Shown: positions 17,438 to 28,523 of the stretch, in pieces
How the letters are laid out: each line of letters begins with the position of its first letter
How positions within the stretch are numbered: position 1 is the stretch's first letter
Assembly: GCF_900638685.1 (NCBI RefSeq)
Contig: NZ_LR134533.1
Location: 310,001-374,000, forward strand
Reading direction: 5' to 3'
Length of the DNA stretch: 64,000 nucleotides
From: Neisseria weaveri
Lineage (GTDB): Bacteria > Pseudomonadota > Gammaproteobacteria > Burkholderiales > Neisseriaceae
Position numbers and translations under genes: made by a program
Notes under the pieces: model-generated
What the model saw: only the letters and a program-made list of their open reading frames with translations
Databases searched by the model: none
Told to the model about the DNA's origin: nothing

Positions 17438-18451
17438 ATGTTTTCTTATATTTTGCGTCGGGTATTGCTGATGATTCCGATCTATATCGGATTGACCATC
17501 ACCACATTTACCCTGATCCGCTTAGTGCCGGGCGATCCGGTTTTAGTTATGATGGGTGAACGGAGTGTCGATCCGGCAGTACGCGAAGCCATGCTGCACC
17601 GTCTCGGGCTGGACAAACCCATCGTCGTCCAATATTGGGATTACCTCACCAAAATTCTCAGCGGCGATTTCGGCGAAACATTCCGCACCCGCACACCCGT
17701 ATTACAGGATTTCTTCCACCATTTCATTCCCACGCTCGAATTGGCTGTTTGCGCCATCATCATTGCCACCGTTGTCGGCGTGATTTTGGGCATTGTCGCC
17801 GCCCTGAAACGCGGAACCTGGCTCGACTATCTGCTGATGAGCGGCGCCCTGGCCGGCTATTCCATGCCGATCTATCTGCTCGGACCGATTCTGACCGGCA
17901 TTTTCTCCCATTATTTCGGCTTGTTGCCGGTATCGGGCGTGATCAACGTCATCAAATTCATCGACATCCAACCGTGGCACGGTTCTTGGCTGCTCGGCGC
18001 ATTATTCTCGGGCAACGGCGCAGCTTTATGGGACGTCATCAAACATTTCATGCTGCCTTCCATCGCGCTTTCCACCATTCCTTTGGCCATGATTGCCCGG
18101 ATGACCCGTTCGGCCATGCTTGAAGTGTTGGGCGAAGATTATGTGCGCACTGCCAAAGCCAAAGGCCTGTCTCCGACCCGTATTATTTTCGTACACGTTT
18201 TACGCAATACCATGATTACCGTAGTCACGGTTGTCGGCCTGCAAATGGCCACTTTAATGGCCGGTGCGATTCTGACCGAAACCATTTTCAGCTGGCCGGG
18301 CGTCGGCACATGGCTGTTGGACGGCTTCTTCAGCCGCGACTATCCGATTGTTCAAAACGGTATTCTGTTGGTAGCGACCATGTTGATGTTTATCAGCCTG
18401 CTGGTTGATATTACTTACGGCCTGATCAATCCGCGTATCCGCCACACCTGA
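17438..18451 (+). CDS. dppB: Dipeptide ABC transporter permease DppB
   Basis: Inner-membrane permease, 337 residues with six helices. It starts with the family signature MFSYILRRVLLMIPIYIGLTI and carries the RLGLDKPIVVQYWDYL segment typical of DppB/OppB. The coupling loop DYVRTAKAKGLSPTRIIFVHVLRN is near 230-253. With DppC it forms the channel for peptides delivered by DppA. TAAGGCTT lies just before the start. First gene of a tight dppBCDF run. Confidence 0.93.
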   Translation: MFSYILRRVLLMIPIYIGLTITTFTLIRLVPGDPVLVMMGERSVDPAVREAMLHRLGLDKPIVVQYWDYLTKILSGDFGETFRTRTPVLQDFFHHFIPTLELAVCAIIIATVVGVILGIVAALKRGTWLDYLLMSGALAGYSMPIYLLGPILTGIFSHYFGLLPVSGVINVIKFIDIQPWHGSWLLGALFSGNGAALWDVIKHFMLPSIALSTIPLAMIARMTRSAMLEVLGEDYVRTAKAKGLSPTRIIFVHVLRNTMITVVTVVGLQMATLMAGAILTETIFSWPGVGTWLLDGFFSRDYPIVQNGILLVATMLMFISLLVDITYGLINPRIRHT

Positions 18452-18473
18452 TTATTGAAAAGAAGGATTCACG

Positions 18474-19379
18474 ATGTCCTCACAAACCACTTCTCCCTTA
18501 TCGGCACAAATCTCGCCACCGTCCGAATGGCAGCAGTTTGTGTCTGCATTCTTAAAAAACAAAGGGGCAACCGTCGGCCTGATTGTATTGTTGTTAATGG
18601 TTGTTTCTTCCGCACTCGCGCCATGGATTGCTCCATATGATCCGAATATCCTGCATTCCGGCAAAGAGCAGCTTCCGCCGATGTTTTTCGGCGGCACTTC
18701 CGAATTTATTTTCGGTACGGACGATGCCGGCCGCGATACTTTATCCCGTATTCTGCACGGCAGCCGCTATTCGCTTTTAATCGGACTGGCCGCCACCGTT
18801 ACCGCCATGATCGCAGGCGTTACCTTGGGCATGATGGCCGCTTTCTGGCCGAAAACACTGGGTAAATTCATTATGCTGATTAACGATATTCTGATGTCGT
18901 ATCCCGGCTTGCTGCTGGCCATCATCATTGCCGCCATTCTCGGCCCCTCGATGACCAATACCGTTTTGGCGATTTCGCTGGTGTGTATGCCGCCGTTTAT
19001 CCGCATTACCCGGGCAACGGCTCTGGTTGAACTGCAAAAAGATTACGTTACCGCCGCCCGCGTGATGGGGGCAGGCCTGCCGCGCTTGATGCTGATTACC
19101 GTATTGCCCAACTGCATGGGGCCGTTGATTGTTCAAGCCACCATGATTTTCTCTACCGCCATTTTAGAAGCCGGCGCCATCGGTTTCTTAGGCTTGGGCG
19201 TACAGCCGCCTTCCGCCGAATGGGGGGCGATGTTGGGTAACGCACGCCAATATATCCAAAGCAACGTATGGATGGCCGTTTTCCCGGGCATGGCTATTTT
19301 TATTGCCGCCTTGTCGATCAACCTAACGGGCGACGGCCTGCGTGACGCGCTCGATCCGAAACTGAAACAGGTGTCGTAA
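18474..19379 (+). CDS. dppC: Dipeptide ABC transporter permease DppC
   Basis: Second permease, 301 residues, starting 22 bases after dppB with GAAGGATTCACG before the ATG. The N-terminal soluble part leads into helix 1 ([26 protein letters not shown]), and the [21 protein letters not shown] motif is diagnostic of DppC/OppC. The coupling loop [24 protein letters not shown] lies near 190. Its stop overlaps the dppD start (TAATG), so the two are translationally coupled. Confidence 0.93.
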   Translation: MSSQTTSPLSAQISPPSEWQQFVSAFLKNKGATVGLIVLLLMVVSSALAPWIAPYDPNILHSGKEQLPPMFFGGTSEFIFGTDDAGRDTLSRILHGSRYSLLIGLAATVTAMIAGVTLGMMAAFWPKTLGKFIMLINDILMSYPGLLLAIIIAAILGPSMTNTVLAISLVCMPPFIRITRATALVELQKDYVTAARVMGAGLPRLMLITVLPNCMGPLIVQATMIFSTAILEAGAIGFLGLGVQPPSAEWGAMLGNARQYIQSNVWMAVFPGMAIFIAALSINLTGDGLRDALDPKLKQVS

Positions 19380-20377
19380 TGGAAAACAAACAAGCTTTAT
19401 TAACTATCGAAAACCTGCAGGTTACTTTCGGTCAGGGTGCGCGTGCTTTCCGGGCAGTCGACTCCGTCAGCTTGGAAGTGTCTTCCGGCGAAGTATTGGC
19501 CGTTGTCGGCGAATCCGGCTCGGGAAAATCCGTATCTATGATGGCTCTGATGGGATTACTGCCGAACACGGCTTCCATCAAAGCAGACAAAATGCTGTTT
19601 AACGGTCAGGACATGCTCAAACTCTCTGCCAAAGAGAAACGCAAAATCATCGGCAAAGACATTTCGATGATTTTCCAAGATGCCATGACCAGCCTTAATC
19701 CCAGTTTCACCATCGAAATGCAGATTACAGAAGTGCTGAAAGCCCACTTGGGATTAAAAGGCGCGGCAGCCAAAGCACGAGCGGTAGAACTGTTGGAGCT
19801 GGTAGAGATTCCCGACGCCAAAGGCCGTCTGAAAAGCTATCCGCACCAATTGTCCGGCGGCATGAGCCAGCGTGTCATGATTGCCATGGCACTGGCTTGC
19901 GAACCGAAACTGCTGATTGCCGACGAACCGACAACCGCACTCGACGTAACCGTTCAGGCACAAATCATGGATCTGCTGCACCGCCTGCAACAAGAGCGCG
20001 AAATGGCGATGATTCTGATCACCCACGATTTAGGCTTGGTTGCACAACACGCCAAACACGTCTCCGTGATGTATGCCGGCCAAGTCGTCGAGCAAAGCAG
20101 CGTTCCCTACGTCTTCGAAGAGCCTGCCCACCCCTATACCGAAGCCCTGCTGCAGGCCATTCCCGAATTTTCACGCGGCCGAACCCGCTTGAAATCCTTG
20201 CCGGGCGTCGTTCCCAGCCAATACGACCGCCCTGCCGGCTGCCTGTTGTCGCCACGCTGCCCCTACACACGCAAAGCCTGCCACACACCGCCTCCCGTGT
20301 TGGACAGCCCCCACGGTAAAGTACGCTGCATTTCCGGCAGCCTGACCGAACTTCAAGCAAAAGGAGCCGCCCGATGA
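19379..20377 (+). CDS. dppD: Dipeptide ABC transporter ATPase DppD
   Basis: First of two ATPases of the peptide importer, 332 residues. Walker [11 protein letters not shown] near 43-52, signature [15 protein letters not shown] near 160 and Walker [14 protein letters not shown] near 180 are all present. The C-terminal oligopeptide/dipeptide domain with cysteines ([14 protein letters not shown]) matches the Fe-S-binding tail of this subfamily. It overlaps dppC and dppF by 1 and 4 bases. Confidence 0.94.
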   Translation: MENKQALLTIENLQVTFGQGARAFRAVDSVSLEVSSGEVLAVVGESGSGKSVSMMALMGLLPNTASIKADKMLFNGQDMLKLSAKEKRKIIGKDISMIFQDAMTSLNPSFTIEMQITEVLKAHLGLKGAAAKARAVELLELVEIPDAKGRLKSYPHQLSGGMSQRVMIAMALACEPKLLIADEPTTALDVTVQAQIMDLLHRLQQEREMAMILITHDLGLVAQHAKHVSVMYAGQVVEQSSVPYVFEEPAHPYTEALLQAIPEFSRGRTRLKSLPGVVPSQYDRPAGCLLSPRCPYTRKACHTPPPVLDSPHGKVRCISGSLTELQAKGAAR

Positions 20378-21348
20378 GCGAATCCAAAATCGTTTTAGAA
20401 GCCCGCAACCTCACACGCCACTACCCCGTAAGCAGCGGTTGGGGCAAAGACAAAAAAGTCGTCAAAGCCCTAAACGGCGTATCTTTCCGGCTTCAAGCCG
20501 GCAAAACGCTGGCCATTGTAGGCGAATCCGGCTCGGGCAAATCCACCTTAGCGCGCCAACTCACCCTGATTGAAGAACCCACATCAGGCACACTGGCCAT
20601 CAACGGCACCGAAACCGCCAAACTGTCTTCACGCCGTCTGAAAGAAATGCGCACCGAGATTCAAATGGTCTTCCAAAACCCCTACGCCAGCCTGAATCCC
20701 CGACAAACCATTGCCTTCCAGCTGATGGAACCATTAGCCATCCACACCAAACTGAGCAAAAAAGAACGCTACGACCGTGCTATGGAAATGATGAAAACCG
20801 TCGGCCTGCGTCCCGAGCATTCCTCACGCTATCCGCATATGTTTTCAGGCGGCCAGCGCCAACGTATCGCCCTCGCACGCGCCATGATGCTCAACCCCAA
20901 AATCGTGGTGGCTGACGAACCGACTTCCGCACTCGACGTATCCATTCAGGCACAAGTGCTCAACCTGTTTATGGATTTGCAGGAGCAATACCATACCGCC
21001 TACGTCTTCATCTCCCACAACCTGTCCGTAGTAGAACACGTGGCGGACGACATTATCGTGATGTATCTCGGCCGGGTGGTCGAACACGGCAACAGCCAAA
21101 CCATTTTTGACAAACCCCTGCACCCCTACACCCAAGCCCTACTCTCCGCCGCCCCCAGCCTGCACGAACAGAAAGTACAGCTCAAACTTTCAGGCGAATT
21201 GCCCAGCCCGCTGAATCCCCCAAGCGGCTGCGCCCTACACCAACGCTGCCCGCATGCACAGGCACGTTGCGCCCAAGAAGTACCGGAGCTGAGAGAATGG
21301 CAAGGCCGGCAGGTTGCCTGTCTGCGCATCGAAGAAATCGCCGCTTAA
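20374..21348 (+). CDS. dppF: Dipeptide ABC transporter ATPase DppF
   Basis: Partner ATPase of DppD, 324 residues. Walker [15 protein letters not shown] near 51, Q-loop [16 protein letters not shown], signature [15 protein letters not shown] and Walker [13 protein letters not shown] are visible, with a C-terminal cysteine tail ([14 protein letters not shown]). The start overlaps the dppD stop (ATGA). A classic hairpin terminator 53 bases on ends the operon. Confidence 0.94.
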   Translation: MSESKIVLEARNLTRHYPVSSGWGKDKKVVKALNGVSFRLQAGKTLAIVGESGSGKSTLARQLTLIEEPTSGTLAINGTETAKLSSRRLKEMRTEIQMVFQNPYASLNPRQTIAFQLMEPLAIHTKLSKKERYDRAMEMMKTVGLRPEHSSRYPHMFSGGQRQRIALARAMMLNPKIVVADEPTSALDVSIQAQVLNLFMDLQEQYHTAYVFISHNLSVVEHVADDIIVMYLGRVVEHGNSQTIFDKPLHPYTQALLSAAPSLHEQKVQLKLSGELPSPLNPPSGCALHQRCPHAQARCAQEVPELREWQGRQVACLRIEEIAA

Positions 21349-21400
21349 CAACCCGTTAGGATCAGGCCGTCTGAAAAAATAAAGGCTTCCGGACAACACA

Positions 21401-21431
21401 AAACCGTATTCGATTGAGAATACGGTTTTTT
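21401..21431 (+). terminator. Rho-independent terminator of the dpp operon
   Basis: Perfect 11-base stem (AAACCGTATTC / GAATACGGTTT), 6-base loop and T run. The 386 bases from here to 21817 hold four uptake words and no gene I can support. Confidence 0.9.
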
Positions 21432-21817
21432 CTTTCATTGAAACGCCATGCCCTAAAATTTTCAGACGGCCTTAATTTTCAGACGGCCTGACTCCAAACC
21501 GCTTGATATCCACACTCCTCAACGGCTTTCCTCAACGGCGCAATCACTTTACACATCCTCACACAAAATCTTAAATCTGCCCGCCAACCTAAGTATCTGG
21601 ATTCAGACGGCCTTTCGGTACAAGGCTGTCTGAATATGAATGACGCATCATTGCGCAGAAATATTCCAATTAACAGAATCTTTACAACTACGCGCGATTA
21701 CAATTATACTGATTCACGCAATTTTATTAATCCATCGCGGCTTTTCTGCGGCCTGTTACAACAAAAACAAAAGGCCGGTCGGGATCGCCGTGCCGTTTTT
21801 TTACAAAGGACTGATTC

Positions 21818-23221
21818 ATGAGTACAAACAGCCCTCGTCCCGACAACGTCGAGCTGCTGAGTGCGCAGGCGCCGATTACCGACTTCAAAGGCCTGATTAC
21901 CACCATCATCGCGGCGGTTATCTGCTTCGGTATCTACCATATCCTGCCCTACGAAGCCAATGCCAACAAAGGTATTGCCGTTCTGCTGTTCGTTGCCATC
22001 CTCTGGTTTACGGAAGCGGTACACATTACCGTTACCGCATTGATGGTGCCGATTTTGGCGGCCGTGCTCGGCTTCCCCGACATGAACATCAAAAAAGCAT
22101 TGGCAGGTTTCTCCGATCCCATCATCTATATTTTCTTCGGCGGCTTTGCTTTGGCCACTGCCCTGCATATGCAGCGTCTCGACCGCAAAATCGCCGTATG
22201 GCTGCTGTCGCTGTCGCGAGGCAATATGAAAGTGGCGATCTTGCTGATGTTTGCCGCCACTTCGTTCCTGTCTATGTGGATCAGCAACACCGCAACCGCC
22301 GCCATGATGCTGCCGCTGGCTATGGGTATGATGAGCCATCTGGATAAAGAAAAAGAGCGTAAAACTTTCGTATTCGTTTTGCTCGGTATCGCCTACTGTG
22401 CCAGTATCGGCGGTTTGGGCACCATTGTCGGCTCGCCGCCCAACGCCATTGCCGCCAAAGCTTTGGATTTGGACTTTACCGGCTGGATGAAAATGGGTCT
22501 GCCGATGATGCTGCTGATTTTGCCGCTGATGCTGTTTGCCCTCTACGTTATCCTGCGTCCTAATCTGAACGAGCGTGTAACCGTTCAATCAGAAGACATT
22601 CCTTGGACGCTGCACCGCGTGATTGCCATGTTGATTTTCATTGCGGCGGCCGGTTCTTGGGTATTCAGTTCGAAAATCAAAGAAGCTTTCGGCATTGCCA
22701 GCCCGGACAGCGTGATTGCCCTGATTGCCGCCGTTGCCGTGGTCGTGTTCGGCGTGGCACGCTGGAGGGAAGTGGCACGCAATACCGACTGGGGTGTGTT
22801 GATGCTGTTCGGTGGCGGTATTTCGTTGAGCAACTTGTTGCAGGCATCCGGTGCTTCTTTGGCACTGGGCGAACAAATGGCCACTACTTTCGTTTTGGCT
22901 CATCCGCTGGTTGTGATTTTGGCGGTTGCCACCTTCATTATCTTCCTGACCGAGTTCACCAGCAATACCGCTTCTGCGGCTCTGTTGGTACCGATTTTTG
23001 CCAGCATTGCCACCCAAATGGGCTTGCCGAAAGAAGTGCTGGTGTTCGTGATCGGTATCGGTGCGTCGTGTGCGTTTATGCTGCCGGTTGCCACGCCGCC
23101 GAACGCCATCGTATTCGGTACCGGTTTGATTAAGCAGAAAGAAATGATGCGTGTCGGCATTCTGCTGAACATTTTGTGCATCGTACTGGTCGGCTTCTGG
23201 GCTTATGTGTTCTACGCCTAA
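21818..23221 (+). CDS. DASS-family sodium/anion symporter (SLC13-like)
   Basis: A 467-residue carrier with about 11-12 membrane segments. The SNT motif, which forms the sodium/carboxylate site in this family, occurs in both halves (WISNTATAAMMLPLA near 155 and FTSNTASAALLVPIF near 385). The second-half signature near 410-430 reads SCAFMLPVATPPNAIVFGTG. Members carry dicarboxylates, citrate or sulfate with sodium; substrate cannot be set from sequence. ACAAAGGACTGATTC precedes the ATG. It stands alone between terminators. Confidence 0.88.
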   Translation: MSTNSPRPDNVELLSAQAPITDFKGLITTIIAAVICFGIYHILPYEANANKGIAVLLFVAILWFTEAVHITVTALMVPILAAVLGFPDMNIKKALAGFSDPIIYIFFGGFALATALHMQRLDRKIAVWLLSLSRGNMKVAILLMFAATSFLSMWISNTATAAMMLPLAMGMMSHLDKEKERKTFVFVLLGIAYCASIGGLGTIVGSPPNAIAAKALDLDFTGWMKMGLPMMLLILPLMLFALYVILRPNLNERVTVQSEDIPWTLHRVIAMLIFIAAAGSWVFSSKIKEAFGIASPDSVIALIAAVAVVVFGVARWREVARNTDWGVLMLFGGGISLSNLLQASGASLALGEQMATTFVLAHPLVVILAVATFIIFLTEFTSNTASAALLVPIFASIATQMGLPKEVLVFVIGIGASCAFMLPVATPPNAIVFGTGLIKQKEMMRVGILLNILCIVLVGFWAYVFYA

Positions 23222-23238
23222 ACCTGATTCAATCTGTA

Positions 23239-23269
23239 AACAGCCTGTATATCTGCAGGCTGTTTTTTT
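23239..23269 (+). terminator. Rho-independent terminator of the DASS symporter gene
   Basis: Stem AACAGCCTG / CAGGCTGTT, 8-base loop and a run of T, 17 bases after the stop. Confidence 0.9.
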
Positions 23270-23304
23270 ATTTGACCTTTGTTTTTAGAAAAAGGTTGAA
23301 AGCG

Positions 23305-23335
23305 AGAGGCCGCCTGAAATTTTCAGACGGCCTCT
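23305..23335. terminator. Uptake-sequence hairpin
   Basis: Inverted pair, the left copy with a one-base change (GCCGCCTGAA); it follows dusC on the minus strand. Confidence 0.7.
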
Positions 23336-23344
23336 TAGCCATAG

Positions 23345-24310
23345 TTAAACAGCCAAAACCGCTTGAATCCCTTCCGTATCTTTTACCGTTCGGATACGTT
23401 CGAATAAAGTATCCGCTTCGGGATAAACCCGCTTCATCATGCCGAGCCATTGCTTTAACCGTGCAATCGGATATTTGTTGTTGGCTTCTTTTTGCAGACA
23501 TAAGTCAAAAAACAGCCGTATCCAATCCATCACTTCATCAAAACCGGCTTCTTCGGCCTGTTCTCCTCGCTCATGCTGCTTAATCTGACGTGCCAAATCG
23601 GGGCGCATCACCGCTCCCCTGCCCAACATAATACTGTCGCAACCGCTCACCTGCTTGATATCCAAATAATCCTGCAAGGTAAACACATCGCCGTTGGCGG
23701 TAACGGGAACAGCCACGCTTTCTCTGATTTTGCGGACCCAATCCCAATGCGCCGGCGGTTCATAACCTTCCACTTTGGTTCTGGCATGAACGGTCAAGCC
23801 GCAGGCTCCGCCTTCTGCAATCGCGGCGGCACACTCCAATGCCAGCGTTTTGTCTTCATAACCCAGCCGCATTTTTCCGGTCAGCGGAATATGGTCCGGC
23901 AAGCGTTCGCGCAAGGTTTTCACAATATGGAAAATCAGCTCCGGCTCTTTCAACAGCACCGCACCGCCTTTATGCTTATTTACGGTCGGAGCAGGACAGC
24001 CGAAATTCAGGTCGATTTTATCCGCGCCGAAACGCACGGCTTCCAGCGCATTAACCGCCATATTGTCGGCATCGCTGCCCAACAGCTGCACCACACACGG
24101 CACACCGGCATAGGTTTTATTGCCGTTGGTTATTTCCGGCACATGCTTCAACCAAGTCGGACGGGAATGCACGGTATGGGTAATGCGGACAAACTCGCTG
24201 ACGCATTCGTCAAATCCGCCGATACGGGTCAAAAGATCGCGCATGACGGGATCGACCAAGCCCTGCATCGGTGCAAGAATCAGCCTGCACTCTGTTTTTA
24301 ATTCAGTCAT
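23345..24310 (-). CDS. dusC: tRNA-dihydrouridine(16) synthase DusC
   Basis: Flavin-dependent enzyme, 321 residues, that reduces uridine in the D-loop of tRNA. The FMN barrel start LAPMQGLVDPVMRDLL is at about 12-27, the catalytic cysteine lies in NFGCPAPTVNKHKGGA near 103, and the late barrel motifs GLTVHARTKVEGY, ITANGD-like VPVTANGDVF and DSIMLGRGAVMRPDL are conserved. The CVSEFVR and VHSRP segments fit the DusC subgroup rather than DusA or DusB. The gene stands alone. Confidence 0.9.
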   Translation of the reverse strand: MTELKTECRLILAPMQGLVDPVMRDLLTRIGGFDECVSEFVRITHTVHSRPTWLKHVPEITNGNKTYAGVPCVVQLLGSDADNMAVNALEAVRFGADKIDLNFGCPAPTVNKHKGGAVLLKEPELIFHIVKTLRERLPDHIPLTGKMRLGYEDKTLALECAAAIAEGGACGLTVHARTKVEGYEPPAHWDWVRKIRESVAVPVTANGDVFTLQDYLDIKQVSGCDSIMLGRGAVMRPDLARQIKQHERGEQAEEAGFDEVMDWIRLFFDLCLQKEANNKYPIARLKQWLGMMKRVYPEADTLFERIRTVKDTEGIQAVLAV

Positions 24311-24359
24311 TTATCGTTTTACGTTTCCGTTTTAAGCACAATGCAGTAAGCAATAGTTG

Positions 24360-24397
24360 AGGCCGTCTGAAAAAACAGCAGATTTTTCAGACGGCCT
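24360..24397. terminator. Uptake-sequence hairpin between hemF and dusC
   Basis: Inverted AG-DUS pair with a 14-base centre, placed behind hemF on the minus strand. Confidence 0.7.
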
Positions 24398-24417
24398 GTT
24401 GGATATGCAGAACAATG

Positions 24418-25341
<924 letters not shown>

Positions 25342-25371
25342 TTAAAAGCGACGTTTATTATAAAGAAAAAC

Positions 25372-25403
25372 AGGCCGTCTGAAACGGAATTTTCAGACGG
25401 CCT
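25372..25403. terminator. Uptake-sequence hairpin between nupC-like gene and hemF
   Basis: Inverted AG-DUS pair just behind the nucleoside transporter gene (minus strand). Confidence 0.7.
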
Positions 25404-25422
25404 CTCCATCAATTTACCAATA

Positions 25423-26697
25423 TCAGCCGATCAATGCCGCGCCCGACAGCCCGATAAACAAACCGGCGATTACCGCGCTCATCAGGTTGGACAACGAGCC
25501 TGCAATCACAGCCTTAATACCCAAGCGCGCCACATCTTTTCTGCGGTTCGGCGCCATAATGCTCAAACCGCCCACCAACACCGCAATCGAACCCAGGTTG
25601 GCAAAACCGCACAAAGCAAAAGCAATAATCGCCTGCGTGGTTTCACCCAGCTTCACCGCCGATTCCGGCGACAGATATTTCACAAATTCCGAATAAGCCA
25701 CAAATTCGTTGACCACGATTTTCTGACCGATCAGCGACCCGGCAATTCCCGCTTCGTGCCACGGCACACCCACCAACCAAGCCAACGGTGCAAACAACCA
25801 GCCCAAAATCAACTGCAGTGTGATGTTTTCAAAACCGAACCATCCGGCCACGCCGCCGATAATACCGTTAATCATCGCAATCAACGCCACAAACGCCAAC
25901 AATGTCGCACCGACACAAATCGCAATCTGCGAGCCGGTAATCGCCCCGCTTGCCGCCGCATCGATAATATTGACCGGCTTGGCCGATTCTTCCTCGTCTT
26001 CCAACACATCGGCACGCACGGTTTCCGTTTCCGGAACCAACAACTTGGCAAACAGCAAACCGCCCGGCGCCGCCATAAACGAAGCGGCAATCAGATAAGG
26101 CAGCGGCACACCCATTTGCGCATAACCGCCCAACACCGTACCGGCCACCGAAGCCAAACCGCCGCTCATCACGGCAAACAGCTCAGAACGGGTCATATTA
26201 TTGATATAAGGACGAACCACCAAAGGCGCTTCCGTCTGCCCTACAAAAATATTGGCCGCCGCCGACATCGATTCCGCTTTCGACGTACCCAAGAGCTTCT
26301 GCAAACCGCCGCCGATAAAGCGGATCAACCAGTGCATAATGCCCAAATAATACAACACCGACACCAGCGCCGAGAAAAACACAATCATCGGCAACACACG
26401 GAACGCAAACACAAAACCGCCGCCGCCGAATACTTCAAACATCTTGTCGGAAACCATACCGCCGAACAAAAAGCCGATACCCTCGTTACCGTAAGAAATC
26501 ACCTTGCCCACGCCGTCCGACATCGCCGCCAATACCTTACGGCCGGCCGGCACATACAGCACCAACGCACCCAATGCCACCTGAATCAGAAACGCACCCG
26601 CTACCGTGCGGATATTGATCGCGCGGCGGTTGCTCGACAACAGTACGGCAATGGCAATCAGCACCGCCATACCGAGCAAACTGTTCAATGCACCCAT
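25423..26697 (-). CDS. nupC: Concentrative nucleoside transporter, NupC family
   Basis: A 424-residue membrane carrier with about 10 hydrophobic segments. The N-terminal segment and the FLFGGMV block, [25 protein letters not shown], and the CNT nucleoside-site motif [15 protein letters not shown] near 170-185 are all present, as is the second-half FVAYSEF near 325. It brings nucleosides in with protons or sodium. TAAGGATAAAAC precedes the start. Symbol given by family; the exact nucleoside range is unknown. Confidence 0.88.
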   Translation of the reverse strand: MGALNSLLGMAVLIAIAVLLSSNRRAINIRTVAGAFLIQVALGALVLYVPAGRKVLAAMSDGVGKVISYGNEGIGFLFGGMVSDKMFEVFGGGGFVFAFRVLPMIVFFSALVSVLYYLGIMHWLIRFIGGGLQKLLGTSKAESMSAAANIFVGQTEAPLVVRPYINNMTRSELFAVMSGGLASVAGTVLGGYAQMGVPLPYLIAASFMAAPGGLLFAKLLVPETETVRADVLEDEEESAKPVNIIDAAASGAITGSQIAICVGATLLAFVALIAMINGIIGGVAGWFGFENITLQLILGWLFAPLAWLVGVPWHEAGIAGSLIGQKIVVNEFVAYSEFVKYLSPESAVKLGETTQAIIAFALCGFANLGSIAVLVGGLSIMAPNRRKDVARLGIKAVIAGSLSNLMSAVIAGLFIGLSGAALIG

Positions 26698-26910
26698 GTT
26701 TTATCCTTAAAAGTGAAAGCGTCTGTTTAAAGTTGTTACAGCCGATAAACCGATTTGCGATAACCGACCGCAGCACCGCAACAAGCATAAAATCCATCTG
26801 CCGTATTTTTACGCCATTATAAATAAAACCCACCCCGCCTGAAACGCTTGGCACAAATAAAAAGAATCCCTTAAGATAAGGCCGTCTGAAATTTTTCACG
26901 GAGCCGCACC

Positions 26911-27354
26911 ATGTCTGCCTACCATTTCACCCTTCCCTCATCTTCCGGCGAAAACTTTGTTTCTGCCGAACACCTGCCGCTGGTGGTTTATTTCTACCCC
27001 AAAGACAGCACGCCCGGCTGCACCACCGAGGGCTTGGACTTCAACGCCCGCTTGGAGCAATTCAAAGCCCTCGGCTACACCGTGGTCGGCATCTCGCGCG
27101 ACGGCGTGAAATCGCATCAGAACTTTTGCGCCAAACAAGGCTTCCAATTCGAACTGCTCAGCGACAAAGACGAAACCGTGTGCAAGCTGTTTGACGTGAT
27201 CAAGTTGAAAAAACTCTACGGCAAAGAATCGCTCGGTATCGAACGCAGCACCTTCGTGCTCAACAAACAAGGCGGAATCGAGCACGAATGGCGCAAAGTC
27301 AAAGTAGCGGGGCACGCGCAGGAAGTGTTGGAAACCGTCAGTAAGGCCGTCTGA
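26911..27354 (+). CDS. bcp: Peroxiredoxin, Bcp/PrxQ type
   Basis: A 147-residue thiol peroxidase. The peroxidatic cysteine is Cys37 in YPKDSTPGCTTEG, preceded by the LVVYFYP strand. The usual PrxQ resolving cysteine five residues later is absent (GLDF here), so it may work as a 1-Cys enzyme or resolve through Cys69 or Cys90. The later SLGIERSTFVLNKQG block is typical. A GGAG site precedes the ATG and an uptake word lies in the leader. It is followed after 15 bases by a GNAT gene, probably co-transcribed. Confidence 0.9.
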   Translation: MSAYHFTLPSSSGENFVSAEHLPLVVYFYPKDSTPGCTTEGLDFNARLEQFKALGYTVVGISRDGVKSHQNFCAKQGFQFELLSDKDETVCKLFDVIKLKKLYGKESLGIERSTFVLNKQGGIEHEWRKVKVAGHAQEVLETVSKAV

Positions 27355-27368
27355 AAAAAGGTGGAATC

Positions 27369-27953
27369 ATGAACACGCCGCAACCGATTACCCTCAGCTT
27401 AAACGGCATCCGCTTGGAGCCGTTGGGTATGCAGCACGAAGAAGGTTTGCGCGAAGCCGCGGCCGACGGCGAACTGTGGCAGCTGGTGTTTGCCTCCGTG
27501 CCCGAGCCGCACAATACCGCCGCCTATATTCAGACGGCCCTAAACATGCCCAACCGCTTAGCCTTCGCCGTGATTGACGAGCGCAACGGCAAAGTGATCG
27601 GCAGCACCAGCTATCACGATATCGTCCCCGCCGCCGCGCGGTTGGAAATCGGCTATACCTGGTATGCCCGCAGCTACTGGCGCAGCCATGTGAACACCAC
27701 CTGCAAATACCTGCTGTTGCGCCATGCCTTTGAAACGCTGGCCGTACAAACCGTGGGTTGGCGCACCGATATTCTGAACACCCGTTCGCAGCAAGCCATC
27801 GAACGCTTGGGCGCGAAAAAAGACGGCGTTTTGCGCGGCCACCAAGCCCGGCGCGACGGCAGCGTGCGCGATACCGTGATGTACAGCATGATCCGCGCAG
27901 AATGGCCGCAAGCTGAAGCCAAGCTGGCGGCGCGAGTGCATGTGCAGCCATAA
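27369..27953 (+). CDS. GNAT-family acetyltransferase (RimJ/RimL-like)
   Basis: A 194-residue N-acetyltransferase of the Acetyltransf_3 kind. It shows the LEPLGMQHEEGL opening, the central strand pair (VIGSTSYHDI and RLEIGYTWYARSYWRSHVNTTCKYLLLRHAFE) that forms the acetyl-CoA site, and the RSQQAIERLGAKKDGVLRGHQ motif typical of RimJ/RimL relatives. Substrate unknown; relatives acetylate ribosomal-protein N termini or small amines. It sits in a close run bcp-GNAT-ogt with gaps of about 15 and 20 bases, an apparent operon. Confidence 0.82.
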   Translation: MNTPQPITLSLNGIRLEPLGMQHEEGLREAAADGELWQLVFASVPEPHNTAAYIQTALNMPNRLAFAVIDERNGKVIGSTSYHDIVPAAARLEIGYTWYARSYWRSHVNTTCKYLLLRHAFETLAVQTVGWRTDILNTRSQQAIERLGAKKDGVLRGHQARRDGSVRDTVMYSMIRAEWPQAEAKLAARVHVQP

Positions 27954-27974
27954 TTTTTCAGACGGCCTCAAACC

Positions 27975-28442
27975 ATGAACTATCCTTGTCTTTATTCCGC
28001 CCCGTTCGGCGACATCACCTTAATTTTCGACGCAGAAGAAAACCTCGTCGAACTGAATCTGCACGGCCGCCCCGAATATGCGCCTTACCCTTTGCCTGAA
28101 GCATGGAAAAAGAAACTGGACGACTACTTCTCAGGCCGTCTGAAAAACTTTCATCACCCGATTTCCACGCAAGGCACGGCGTTTCAGCAGAAAGTTTGGC
28201 AGGCGATTGCCGAAATCCCCGTCGGAGAAGTGCTCACTTACCAAGACATCGCCCGCAAAATCGGCAGCCATCCCCGCGCAGTCGGCGGTGCATGCGGCAA
28301 AAACCCGCTGGCCTTAGTGGTACCGTGCCACCGCGTCGTCGCCAAACAAGGCTTGGGCGGATTTTCCAGCGGAGAAGGCGACGCGCTGGCGATTAAACGC
28401 TGGCTGCTGCAACATGAAGGTGTTGAAATAAATAGCAAATAA
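27975..28442 (+). CDS. ogt: Methylated-DNA-protein cysteine methyltransferase
   Basis: Suicide DNA repair protein, 155 residues, that takes methyl groups from O6-methylguanine onto its own cysteine. The active-site motif PCHR has Cys118; upstream lie the helix-turn-helix with GEVLTYQDIA and RAVGGACGKNP (Asn-hinge), all as in Ogt/AGT. The C terminus GLGGFSSGEGDALAIKRWLLQHEG is typical. It lacks an Ada regulatory half. An uptake word is embedded in codons 55-58, giving GRLKN. Third gene of the bcp cluster. Confidence 0.94.
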   Translation: MNYPCLYSAPFGDITLIFDAEENLVELNLHGRPEYAPYPLPEAWKKKLDDYFSGRLKNFHHPISTQGTAFQQKVWQAIAEIPVGEVLTYQDIARKIGSHPRAVGGACGKNPLALVVPCHRVVAKQGLGGFSSGEGDALAIKRWLLQHEGVEINSK

Positions 28443-28462
28443 ATTTATTGCAGCAAGTCGTA

Positions 28463-28484
28463 TCAGAAATAAAGTTTATTTACT
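28463..28484 (+). repeat. Short repeat upstream of xerD (degenerate copy)
   Basis: TCAGAAATAAAGTTTATTTA followed by CTGC; matches the element at 17375 and 30445 with three changes. Confidence 0.45.
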
Positions 28485-28523
28485 GCTAAGGCCGTCTGAA
28501 AACCAACCGGTATACAAACATCT